64,000 bases of DNA, taken from Manduca sexta (taxonomy: Eukaryota; Arthropoda; Insecta; Lepidoptera; Sphingidae). The stretch spans positions 16,624,777-16,688,776 of the forward strand of contig NC_051141.1 of assembly GCF_014839805.1 (NCBI RefSeq), given 5' to 3'. Below the pieces are notes generated by a model. The model was not told the DNA's origin, made no database searches, and saw only the letters and a program-made list of their open reading frames with translations. Both the position numbers and the translations under genes were made by a program. The first letter of the stretch is position 1, and every line of letters begins with the position of its first letter. Positions 40,691-51,960 of this stretch are shown here, piece after piece.

Positions 40691-42361
40691 TAATAATCCT
40701 GTGATTAAGATCAGTTAATGGTTTTATTTAATATTTGCAACGGTGTCAGACGTTACATAATTGTAATGACCTTTTACTGTATTAGCAATAATCAGAAAAT
40801 AATTTTCAAGTTTTTAGCAATCAATTTTTAGTATCGTGCGTTTACTGTATGTATGCGCTGAAATTTATATCAAGATTTGTTAAACGCGAACTGAAAAGCT
40901 TTAGAATAAAAATTAATTTTATTTCATATCAAATGAATCGACATGTTTATTGATATAAATGAAGAGAGAACAATACATGTTATTTTAATAGATTTAATTA
41001 AGAATATTGATATATGTGCATCTACATGTGGTATTTTGCAAAACAAAATTATTTAGGTTCGTAGTTGATTAAAAGCAACTATTTTGACAATAAGTTATTG
41101 CATGGACGTCAAAATAACATAGAGCTAATTATAATCATTGATAAAATTTTAGATAAAATATTTTTTCATTAAAATGCAATTCATTGTATCACAGACAGCT
41201 TTTAAATATTCAAAAGTTAAAAACCGCAGCACCCCACGAGTCGTAAAACAAAGAACTGAATTAAAAATATACAATCCGAATAATTTTATGAGCAAACATT
41301 TTTATGTTACACTTGTGTTCATTGATTAAAAACTCTTGCAATAAAAATACTTTTAATTTTGATTACTTTCATTAAATTATAATTATGTAACTAGATTAAC
41401 ACGATACCATAAATAATATAAATTCAAAAGTTTTATAACTCCCGCACGCACTTTAATTATTTCTATAACGATTTCTAATTCAAATTTAGAAACAGATCAA
41501 GAATAACAAATACGGTAATAAACAAACGAGTAAAAATAAATCATAACAATAACTCTGAATTCATTCAGTAAAGGCTACAATTAATGACGTGGGCGTTACT
41601 ACAAATAGTATATATGATCAGTAATATCGAATTCCGGGAATTGTCCGTCAGTTACGCCGCGGCCATTGACATTCAAGGGTTAAGGTCGATCACACATAAG
41701 AATAGACTGGGTGACCTAACAAAGTTCCATAGAAATTTACCTGAATGTAAAAAGAGACAATATTACTGCGGTCATCGTCTATTCCTTTAGGACTGCAAGA
41801 CTATGTGCAACATAATAGCTTCATAGCAGGATAGCCACGCACCTAGATAAATTTAGGAAGTATCCGGTTTAAAACTGTCTATTGGCGAAAAGCATGGAAG
41901 AATATCGGATTAATCACACTATCGAATGTATTAGTATCGATGTTTTAATATATTTTATTATATAGGGTCATTTTATGATTGCGTTGATAAACCATAAACT
42001 ATAAACTTGTAATCTTAAAAATAACACTACAGTAACTTACTCGGATAGTAGATGTAAATGTCGAACAAAATAAATGTAAAAAAAACTTTAATTTTACGCG
42101 CCCTAATGTCGCTCCTACTACTCTAAGAGAATTCGTCACAGCGGCAACATCACGCTTTCGGTCAATTTACATTTACGCACATATGTTCAAAGTAAACCAT
42201 AAAATGATAAAAAATTCTGATAATAATATTCATCATTGATGGAGGGTTTTTGCCACATTGTGAATAGAGGTAAAGCCTAAAATGTGGTTATATTTATAAA
42301 AGCAATGTCAAAATGACCTTCTATAATATTTTTTTTTTGTTTTAAATATCTGTTGATTGTA

Positions 42362-43678
42362 GGGGAAAGTGGGGGGAAACCGGACAGGGGGTAAAAGTGG
42401 ATAGTGGCTATTTTCTTAGTAGGCATATTGCTGTCGCGTTCTAAACCTTCGACCGACACTCATAAACGCTCGCTTAGTGTGGTTACAAATGGTGGCCAGG
42501 AAAGACTCTCATCGCGCCCATTTATACGAAAAAAACGAAAATACAGGTAAATGATCTATTATTTTCTAATGTTTGACATATTCTTATTGGTTTTGGTTAT
42601 AAGTTACTACAATGTTGTATTTTTTTTTATAATATCATGGATATTTACTCCATTAAAACTATAATAAGTGTTTTTCTGAGTTAAAAGAAAGTGTTGGTAA
42701 ATATTATTTCAAATATGGTACTTGTGGGGTGAAATCGGACGGGGTTGTATTGGATATCCGGTTTCACCCCAGTGATCGAAGTTTCGATTTATGTTTTGAG
42801 TATTTAGTTTAATTATATATTTTTAGTGTTTTGTACCTATTAATCTTTTCTCATTTTTTTATAGTTCCAAAATATGTCACCGACATACGGTAAAAAAGGC
42901 AAATAGGCTGATATGCTTTTGGCAATTAATTCCGTCTTAGAAGACAGAATGGATATCTTTTGGCAGCGCATATCTATTATGTACCCAAGACGTAATTACA
43001 AGACCGCAATAAAAAAATCAAATCCGGAAAATTTAAAGACGACGTATTCCGAAAGTGTCCTTCTGGTAAAAAAATGTGTATTTTCTGATGTCAAAGGTAT
43101 AAGCTACAAGTTGGTAAAAAAAGGCAAAGAAGAAAAAAAGGTTGAAAAGAAAGGCAAAGACTATGGTTATTGGTAAAGAATCAAATAAAGAAAATAGCCA
43201 AGAGGATTCAAAAATTTCAATTTGTAGGGATAAGTACAGTCAAACCATGTCCACTGATGTATGGTACGTGGCGCGGCATACCTGAAGTAGAGTGTGGAGT
43301 GCCTCATAAAGGTAGTATTGGATGGTCTGCACCTGAGATATAATTTTTTGTATGCATATATTGTGAGTAATTACTATATTTTGCTATTTTGTATTATACA
43401 TATTCACCGCGTTGATAAAATATGCGTATCCGGTTTTACCCATAGGTATGGGGTGAATCCGGAAATATTCTAAAAATTAAATTAAATTAAAATTAAATTA
43501 AATTCCGGAAATATCCGTTCTACTTCCTATAATTATAATTGATCGCTGATATTTTTGCACCAAAAGTATGTCTTATGTATGTACTACGATAAGTGATGCT
43601 GATTTTTTAAATATATAATGTTTTAACTAACATTTTTTTGTTCTTTTCTTAACTATCCGGTGTCGCCCCACTTTCCCC
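42362..43678 (+). mobile_element. Decayed pogo-like (Tc1/mariner superfamily) DNA transposon
   Basis: A 1,317-bp element flanked by TA on both sides (42360-42361 and 43679-43680). The terminal inverted repeats match at 23 of 26 positions and begin GGGGAAAGTGGGG. Inside, on the plus strand, a broken frame opens at 42874 with MSPTYGKKGK, hits a stop, and continues with ADMLLAINSVLEDRMDIFW. This resembles the start and Psq-type helix-turn-helix of pogo/Jerky-like transposases (basic start, then DM..AI..VLE). No DDE catalytic region is readable and the length is below that of an autonomous copy, so this is an internally deleted, inactive relic. The TA duplication and Psq-like start support pogo within Tc1/mariner; the family assignment is moderate confidence. 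Confidence 0.75.
42874..43176 (+). pseudogene. Remnant of pogo-like transposase N-terminus
   Basis: A frame starting MSPTYGKKGK at 42874, interrupted by TAG after ten codons, then open from about 42907 to 43176. The downstream part shows ADMLLAINSVLEDRMDIFW, then a basic lysine-rich tail (KKGKEEKKVEKKGKDYGYW). The first 45 or so residues fit the Psq-type DNA-binding domain of pogo transposases; the lysine-rich tail is low complexity. There is no catalytic domain. It lies wholly inside the TIR element at 42362-43678, which explains it. Confidence 0.6.
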
Positions 43679-45096
43679 TACTTACTTCACTTAATATACG
43701 CATCCAATATCCCGAAACACCAAACTACTAAAGCAAGTTAGCCAAGACCACGAACGAAAAGTAGCCTTATGATAAACAAACATTTATTAAACTCTAACAC
43801 TTGCCCAATTAGTAGGAAGTTGATTATAAAATTACGTTTCTTACAACACTGAAAGCAATTTCTTTATTTTTTAAATAAGCTATAAAAGTCTTACGTAAAA
43901 GTTATAAATCTCTAAAATTTTATAATTAAACTGTGAAAAATAAACAATAAAAATTAAAATTAATGAACAATTAAAAAAAAGTAATAAACAAAATTAACAT
44001 TTATTAAAATTAAACTGTATATTTATTACACTACATCTAGTGTTCTACTTGTAGGTAATCCGAGAAATTAATTTATTTGAATAAATGTGTTTACGGTAAT
44101 GAATTACGTTAACGACTTAAAATACATAAAGTCGCTTTGCTAAATATTGTTTTATTTTTCTTTGCAAATGCAATTTTGTGAAAAAATAATTCACATTTTA
44201 AATTTGGAACAATAACAATGCATCGTGAAACGTTTCGTGACCGTGCCTAGACGCGCGCGTTTCATCACAGATTATATTATTAATTTATTTTCAAGGTTAC
44301 TCAGAAGCACCAAATGTTGTGCATCATTTACGAGCAACATGTTGGTCAAGTTGCACAACAATACTAGTTGTATCTCGTAGGAGTAACCAGTGTAATCTTA
44401 TAAAAGACAAACTCCCCAAAGCCACGAAACATTACACCACCTGAGATCGCCTATAGAACCAGAATCTGCAAATGACAAATACAACTGAATGAAATGATCA
44501 ATCACTAGAACGATGCACGATGGGGAATGAAATCCGCAAAACCACGGACCTCAAACAAAATAATAAATAATCATATTTTGAACATTCAATTTGGAAACAT
44601 TTTGATTATGAAAATTCGTCATTGGTCGGGATGAGGTGACAGTTTAATTCCCTAGTGAATGAGTTTTAAAATTGGAAAATCATCACATTATTGAATTTCA
44701 ATTTGGACTGCGAATAGCGAAACAAAAATTCTTACATTGTGCCTCTGTTTACGCCTTTGAGGATAAAGTCATAAGCTTCTATATGTAATAGAGAAATATT
44801 ATTATGCTTAACTTTCTCTATACATCTCAGTAACATAAAGTACCAAAAATAAATTGGTTCTTTGGTTACTTCTATCGTTTATTCGCTAATGTTTTATTTT
44901 CTGCAGTACGTTTAAAATTTTATCTTACAAAGAAACTTACTTACTCCTCTAATTATTCTGTTAGTAGATATAACGATCACTTGACCAACTTCAACAGATT
45001 AAAATTAGGGACTTCTGAATGAAAATTAACTAAAAATGCTTTTGGTATTCCACCTATCTGTACTTCATTTCCTAATTTACAGTTTACCGTTAAGTT

Positions 45097-45138
45097 GCAG
45101 TTTACCGTCTGGTCGTAAGCAACGAGACGGTAAACTGC
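45097..45138. repeat. Perfect 14-bp stem hairpin
   Basis: GCAGTTTACCGTCT and its exact complement AGACGGTAAACTGC, separated by 14 nt. A third, direct copy of CAGTTTACCGT lies just upstream at 45080. It borders the SINE-like repeat at 45157. Confidence 0.75.
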
Positions 45139-45156
45139 CTTAGCGGCGTTGTTTAA

Positions 45157-45535
45157 ATGAGTACGCGGCATGAGTACAACTACCGCAATAAGCCCTGGGT
45201 ACGGATCCCGGGTCGAACCAAAAAAGAGACTGACTTTTTCCGTCTTTTAAAATTATTCAGTCGTAGTATTCTGACAGCTCCATGTCAAGAAGTGAGCTGT
45301 GTGATACCCCCGTGCTTCAGAGAGTATGTAAAGCCGTTGGCACTTGATCTCTCTCCGGTCATGTCGGACTGCCGTCTCACCGGACTATGGGAGAGAAGGA
45401 ACAGAGCGCACTTGTGTGTAGCGCACACACTTGTGTACTGTAATATCTCCTGTGTATCTGGCTGATCTCCGTTTGATTGGCCGCCGTGACCATAACTTGG
45501 TTAGGAGGGATTTATTTATATAAGTGTTGGTTTAC
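45157..45535 (+). mobile_element. SINE-like dispersed repeat (family C)
   Basis: A GC-richer block with a B-box-like GATCCCGGGTCGAACC at about 45212, then TTAAAATTATTCAGTCG, CTCTCTCCGGTCATGTCGGA, GGACTATGGGAGAGAAGG and GATTGGCCGCCGTGACC. I recognise this arrangement as a SINE widespread in Lepidoptera (recollection, not a search). The 102-codon frame across it is not a gene. Confidence 0.65.
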
Positions 45536-46547
45536 TTGCAATATTTGTACATACATACGTATGCAGTTCGATTATCCGAATGAACCTATTTTCCGCATGT
45601 CCCCCAATAATTCAGAAAATCAAAGCTCTACTTTAGTTGGCAGCTAGATGGAAAGGTTAACGGCTGATTTCAAAAACATATGATCCCAATAATTATTTCA
45701 GGTCGATCGTGAAAATGATCCAAACAGAATGTAGTTTGATTTTATATACTCAGATTCTTAATATTTTAGGATTAATCAAAAGTTAGGGGTTGTTGATTGA
45801 AACAGCAGCAAATTCATTCTCTATCAATGGCATTAAGGATTAAGGCATGTGCCTATATATATTCAGTTCTAATGAAGTCCGACAAATTTCCAAGGCTGCT
45901 TTAATATAAGCTTTATTTACCGCATTACTTTAAAATAAAGGTATATAAATAATAAAACCGATTTTATATTAAAATAGCATTATATCATCCTGGTATCAAC
46001 GGGTGGTTCTGACAAATCCAAATGCCATAATTTACATTCATTTTTGAATTTCGAATTATTAATTAAAAACCTTTGTGGAGGTTGTACGGCGAAAATTAAG
46101 GAATAATAATTATTAGATACTGTTTTTTTTTTAGATATAACCCATACATCCAATCCAAACCAATATTTTCCTTTGAAATAAATATAAATTTATATCTTGC
46201 ATAGCTAAAAACTACACAATACAAATAGTATATAATTTAAATGACATAGATTGCAGTACACAAGTTTGAATAGATATCTTAGCTACGTTAGCTAACCCAG
46301 CTTAGTTTATGATCTGGAATCCTCATTAAATTTCTGTTAAAATTATATTTTCAGAGGCAACTATTGGCTTTAATTTTATTATATTTTATTTTTCAAAAAA
46401 TCAGTAGCAGTTATATTATCCTTTAGTGATATAATTTTAACCGTGCAACATCACGTACCGAGCCGGGAACAAAGTTAGTCAACCATATAGTGGCTTATAT
46501 TGACAATTTATATTAAAATATTTACAAAATTCCCCATTTAATAAAAA

Positions 46548-46921
46548 GCGGTTTAAGGCGATACCTCAAGGTCCATTTTCATACATTTTGTTTCGGCTTT
46601 AATCTGGGTAACTAAACAAGTATTGGCAAGTAAAGAATTTAAATTCACGTCTAGTTAGTGATTAGTTCTCGCAGTTGAAGAAAAACGTAAAATAATTAAT
46701 AATCATGGATATTTCGGCCTTTAAAATTTAATATGACGAAATTTTAAAGGCAGAAATATCCATGATTATTAATTATTTTTACATTTTTCTTCAACTGCGA
46801 GAACTAATCACTAACTAGACGTGAATTTAAATTCTTTACTTGCCAATACTTGTTTAGTTACCCAGATTAAAGCCGAAACAAAATGTATGAAAATGGACCT
46901 TGAGGTATCGCCTTAAACCGC
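46548..46921. repeat. 374-bp near-perfect inverted repeat (foldback element)
   Basis: The left arm, starting GCGGTTTAAGGCGATACC at 46548, is repeated in inverted orientation ending at 46921. Arms of about 182 bp are separated by roughly 9-10 bp near AATATGACG. Comparing arms by eye I see only about three differences: ACG versus ATG, one extra A in an A run, and CGG versus CTG. Transcribed on either strand it would fold into one long hairpin. It contains no coding frame. It could be a foldback MITE, a hairpin-RNA locus or an assembly artefact. I see no clear target duplication. Confidence 0.85.
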
Positions 46922-49605
46922 CTTTCCCATTCCATTTTCAAAAACAATAAACAAAAATTAAAAAACAAATGCATTTATATTTAGAACGTTCTGTATTTTC
47001 CGGTGAATCGTAACACTCGTGCCGCCCGTCCCGGAGAGCGGAATAATTCCCAGTTCCAACCCCGTTCACAGCTCGCTAAATTCTAGTTATCACGGATGAT
47101 AGGTTTGCGATATTCTACGTTGAAATCTTCGTGATTGCACGTAACTGGGTTATTAGGATTATAAACGTAGCCAGTTTGACTGAGTTATTAGATTTCAAAT
47201 ACAATGAACTTAAAGACTAGCAATGTACAGTGCATTGGAATTCAGAGCGTCGGATGTGCCCAATCTTATGGCTTATTCCTCGTGTACGCGTACTAAAAGG
47301 AAACTGTTAAAATGCTATACCTCAACTGCACAGAAAATGGTATAAATTAAACCTAACCTAACCTAGCCCAACCATTGTATCCACGCCGCTTCCTAATCCT
47401 TATTTCTTTTCGGTTACATAAAGGACCCCTTAATCCATTTCCTAAAGTCAGTCAATTAACTCCAAGTAACATAATGGAGGAATATTATTTATTCTAACAA
47501 GTATAGTGTACTCATTCAATTATATCTAAGACAATTTAAAAACGCAAAACAGTTTAAAAAATATATTTCTTTATTACTTCGAGAACTCCGATTGCGCACT
47601 CTATTGCACAACTCGTACTGAACGGAGTCCGTTAATAGTATACTATAGACATATTTGTCTATTAAATAAACTAAATATTCGATAAAAATCCTTTTAGAAA
47701 ATAACTTAAATATACTCTGCAAATAAAATGTATTATAATTAAAATATAGTTCGACGCCTGCTAATGTGTATTGGCTATACTGAAAAATTACTTGAAGTTT
47801 CATTCGTGAATGCGTTCAATTGAGTCAAAATATACCTACCAATGCCATAAGCGCCTGTATACCGAGTAAAGTATCAAACGCGCTAATTTCATTATGAAGT
47901 ATCTCGCTTAAAAATAATGTATCAATTAAATCATCCGAAAATCCGGTGAAATTAAACAAAAGCATGAAACTTTATAGAGCTCAAAACCAATTATCATTAA
48001 ATACTGCACAGAAACCTTTTGTTGTTTACGCGGAAATTATTCGCTAAAGAAAATAACGATTTTCTGTGAAATAACTAAGATATTGTATACCCACTATTCT
48101 GTTATTTTTTATTATCTATTATATTGATCAGTTATTGTTCATTAGTTAAATAACTTACATATTTAGATTGTCAATGTAAGGAATTTTTATAAACAAGTAA
48201 ATAATATTCAATATTGCCGCGCGCCGTAAAATCCGTGATGTAAAGTAAAACAAATTTGAAGAGTATCTACTGAATCCATTAAAAACTTCTATTTATTATT
48301 TCTCTCGGTAAATTAGTAATCTATATGACATAATAAAGAATATCATAACTAAATCGTAGACAAATTTATTAACATACATGATAATCTTTAATTTATAAAA
48401 TAATTATAGGTAGGTGACGAGAACAATTCATTCTAAAATCCGTAGGCTCATTTCTTACACAAATATATATACCACGACAAGCACTATAAAAGCACACTTA
48501 TCGATAAATATACAAAACGTTATGATCTTATAAAAAACATTAAGATATAAATTCAATAAAATAAATAATGAAATAAGTATGTCTTCTCCGGAATGGAGAG
48601 CGAAATGAAACAAATTGCCGGCGCCTTATCTCTTCAACGTAAACATTAAATAAATTTTATATAAGTAATTATTATAATGTAATGTCGTCATATTTTTACC
48701 TTCCTTTTTTTCTAGTATTATAATAATTTAATTTTCTATTATAATAGATTATTTTATTTTGATCAGCTATCAATAATCAATTGGATTTTTTAATTTACTA
48801 AACTTTTAGATTCATAAAAAATATATATTAATTTGTGTTATAAATAGTTAAAATTACTAAATGTAATTATTAAGTGTCAGAGATTTCAAATGTTCATTCA
48901 TAACTAGTAAGATGTAATTTATAACAAACAATTTTTTCTTATGAATTCAAAACTTCAATTTCAATTTATTTAACTAACTCAATAATTCGCATTACATTTT
49001 GTGAATGTAATGATTTTTTTGCAAAAACTCGAGTTAATTAAATAATTTATTTTTTATCTAAACATAATGCAGCAATTGTGGTTACATTTTTTTTTAATAG
49101 AAATAGTACTCATCTGTAAAGATTTTTAGGTACTTTTGCTAAATGCTTCGACAATAAAGTGTGCTGTTAATATGAACGCATATTTTTATTCTATACCATT
49201 TATTTAAATGGTTTTATATATTGTGTTATACTAATTATAAAAATGTGAGCATTTAAAAAGATTTTATACCCACAAATAATCATCACCTTTAATTTATTTA
49301 AATGAGAATTTAATTATGTATACTTGGCAGAATTTTATAAAAATATATGTAATTAACAAAAATTCTAAGTGAGTTTGTTATTTGAAGATGAATCTGTTCT
49401 CTCTACAACACTTATTTTATTTTCTTATTAGAAAATTAAAACTTATAACGAAGTTGCGAAAATAAATACAATAAAGAATAATACCAAAAAAAGGATTGCC
49501 GGCACAAAAATAAGCGGTAACAGAATAACATTACATACAAATTAACACAAACGCAAAATTAATATTTTTCAATGAAAAAAAAAGCCGCGTATTTTTGAAA
49601 CTTAC

Positions 49606-49641
49606 CCAATGCATCGCTCCCCTCTCCTCGTAAACGCCCAT
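49606..49641 (-). CDS. ap: apterous exon 1, coding part (N-terminus of LIM-homeodomain factor)
   Basis: Twelve codons, MGVYEERGAMHW, read on the minus strand from ATG at 49641. They end exactly at a consensus donor, TGG|GTAAGT (GT at 49605-49604), in phase 0. Known Apterous proteins of insects begin with a very similar MGV..EER..MHWQQS block, and exon 2 of this window starts with QQS, so the junction restores the conserved motif. That match decides both the start codon and the splice boundary. The frame stays open upstream of this ATG to a TAG at about 49836-49838 with no better-supported start; M10 (49614) is a second in-frame Met. The exon sits at the edge of a GC-rich stretch in otherwise AT-rich DNA, as expected near a promoter. 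The product is a nuclear selector factor; in butterflies apA specifies dorsal wing identity (known biology, not visible here). ap versus apA naming is inference. Confidence 0.9.
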
Positions 49642-50206
49642 CTGGGGGTCAATTTTTCCGTTTTCTATTTTCGAATGTTTTGGGCCTTTGCCCCACTCCA
49701 CTGTGTCACTCACTCGCGGGGCATCCCAGACGAGCGCGCGGTGACGCGGCTCTCGAGCTACTGGCCCGCGGTGCCTCTGGCGGAGGGAGGCGGGCCCAGC
49801 GACGCCCCCAGCTACGCCTCTCCGCTCCCGCTATATTTCATACGATTTTTTTTTTGTAAAATTTCTGTTTACGATTATTTTCGCTCGCGCTTACAACTTT
49901 TCGGCGCAGTGAAACTGTGATTTTTTGTTGTTGTATGCAAGCAATTTTTATGTAGTGTTGAGTAAGTTGTAAAATTATCATTTATGTACCGAATGTCCGT
50001 AGCGAATGCGGACTGCCGGCTTACATCTTGGCGAGCTGCGATGTGGCTGGACCGTTTTACTACGCAGTTAAAATGTTTATGCGATTATCCCCACAGCGCT
50101 GGCGGGGCGGGCAGAGACGGTAGGGCGCCGGGGCCGCGTCGCCCTCCTCGCTATACCTTTTTCCTTTACCTACTGCCGCTGTGTTTGAACTTCAGACATT
50201 CTTACT
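49642..50206 (-). promoter_or_regulatory. ap: Probable apterous 5' leader and promoter region
   Basis: GC-rich, CpG-rich blocks at about 49720-49840 and 50080-50160 lie immediately 5' of the apterous start codon and contrast with the AT-rich flanks. A match to the arthropod initiator (TTCAGTA on the minus strand, A at 50206) is a tentative start site; I see no convincing TATA box or DPE, so the 50206 limit is a guess. On the minus strand the stretch contains ATG-initiated short frames at 50199 (9 codons), 50026 (ATG directly followed by TAA), 49981 (47 codons), 49841 (9 codons, its ATG overlapping the preceding TGA as ATGA) and 49724 (4 codons, MPRE). If transcribed, these would be upstream ORFs able to damp translation of the main frame. 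Confidence 0.55.
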
Positions 50207-51714
50207 GAACTTAATGTTAAAAGAACAGTGTAAATAAAACATTGAATTAAAATTATATCGTATATTTTCAACTGAATTCTTTGTATGTCCTATTTAGGCA
50301 TGCATGGACGGCTGCAAACAGATGTACCTGTAAATAAATGTTTAAAATGTAGACTAAATATATCAAACAATAAACTTAGCACTCCTACAGAGAGACCTCT
50401 ATCTATAATAGTGAGAGACATAAGGTTCTATCAGCCACGCCCAAAATTTTTTTTTTGTTGAACACCACCAGCATTGCCTCGGTGAAAGTGTCGAACCCGC
50501 AGCCTCTCGGTGCACAGCCTGCTCATCACTCACGACACCTAACTAACTAACAATATGTGCATACCTTCGTAAGTACTTTCGATAATAAATACTACTTAGA
50601 TATATTAATTCAAAGCTTTTCCACTCCATTTCAACTTTATAATTACATCTTAATTAGATAAAGATGTGGAAAAAAAAACAATTCTACTTAAAGTTAATAA
50701 CTGGCTACATTTTAAAATTTATAATAATTTATTATAAAAAAGCAAGTACTAAAATATACACATTACATTTTATCTAATGAAAATTTTATTCAAACATAAT
50801 CTCGACATTATGTCTCTAAAACATTTAACAATATTTGATTTAAAATTATACTATAAAATTCATTAAATTATATGTTTACAAAAATAAAAATCATATTCGA
50901 CTTAATAATAAGACTTGAAATAAATAAATTCAAAAGAATAATTATAATTGTAGTAGACGCGTGCCGTGCAACATAATAATAATAATATTATGATTGTTAG
51001 CGTTCCATTAATTTGTCACTCATATCTCAAAAATCATATTTTTCAAACGTTAATAATTAATGTAATGTGGTTCTAAAATAAATGTGTTATGGTTAAAAAT
51101 GGCTTGTTAAAAATATTTTATTAAAACACATTATTGCGAAAAGTATTAAATTTTAATTAAAATTTAATTTAAATTATTAAAAGTATTCTATTAACCCATA
51201 CCTATGTAATGATATTTTTAGATCTCAATAACGCTTTTTATAAATACCTATTATTAGTAATAAAAAAGGAATTTATACGGCTGACACTTTAATAAGTGTA
51301 AGAATATAGCCTGATATAACATATACTTACATACTAAATAATGCAATCGTTCTACTAGGAGACAATTTAAATATCGACATATATTTGTTTACTTTGGGTT
51401 ATTAAATTCCATAGGTTGCATATAAAATAGGTACCTACACCCAATAGGGAGTAATAAAGTTGTTTTTATTCCTGACAAAATACCTTTAAAGTCTAAGCGA
51501 ATGAAGTAATGACCATCATATTTAATAAAAAAGAAAAATGTCAGACTCGTGCGAGGAGGCTTCCGTACAAACTTGTGGGTAAAGTGTATGAGTTTTTTTC
51601 GGCTTAGAATATTTTTTTCTTTTATACGTGCTGTAATACATTGCAGCTAACCAAATTTTATGATTCTAGACCAATGGGAAATAGCCTAAAAGTTTTGATT
51701 TCCCTTAACAACAC

Positions 51715-51960
51715 ACATACACTCACGCCTACTTTCTGAAGGGGTAAGCATAGATGCAACCGGTGCTCCCACTTTTCGCGTTATAAACTTCGTCCCATAA
51801 TGTGATAGATGGCGAGACTATCGCCACATCAGGCGTCATTCCAGATGTCACACTGACACTAAATACAAAAACCCAATATCACTTTGCCTGGCCCGATATT
51901 GAACCCGAGACCTCAGTACTGCAATCGCTCTGTAACAAGACTACACCACTGAGACAATCA
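51715..51960 (-). mobile_element. tRNA-derived SINE (family B)
   Basis: The minus-strand head TCTCAGTGGTGTAGTC, B box GGGTTCAATATC, and body CAAAGTGATATTGGGTTTTT and GGCGATAGTCTCGCCATC match family B. The tail words AAAAGTGGGAGCACC and TAGGCGTGAGTG are also present. Confidence 0.75.

Larger units (their letters stand above)
36636..49605 (-). other. ap: apterous intron 1 (12,970 bp)
   Basis: Bounded by the GTAAGT donor at 49605 and the CCGCAG acceptor ending at 36636. It is AT-rich and holds a dispersed repeat (39222-39500), a Lep-type repeat tail (40430-40690), a pogo-like transposon (42362-43678), a SINE (45157-45535) and a 374-bp hairpin (46548-46921). The parts 36700-39200, 40700-42350, 43690-45060 and 46930-49590 show nothing I can name beyond AT-rich sequence and short A/T runs; 48100-49500 is especially AT-rich. 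Confidence 0.85.

Noticed and set aside
49609..49920. 103-codon plus-strand frame opposite apterous exon 1
   Set aside because: It is the antisense shadow of exon 1 and the GC-rich leader.
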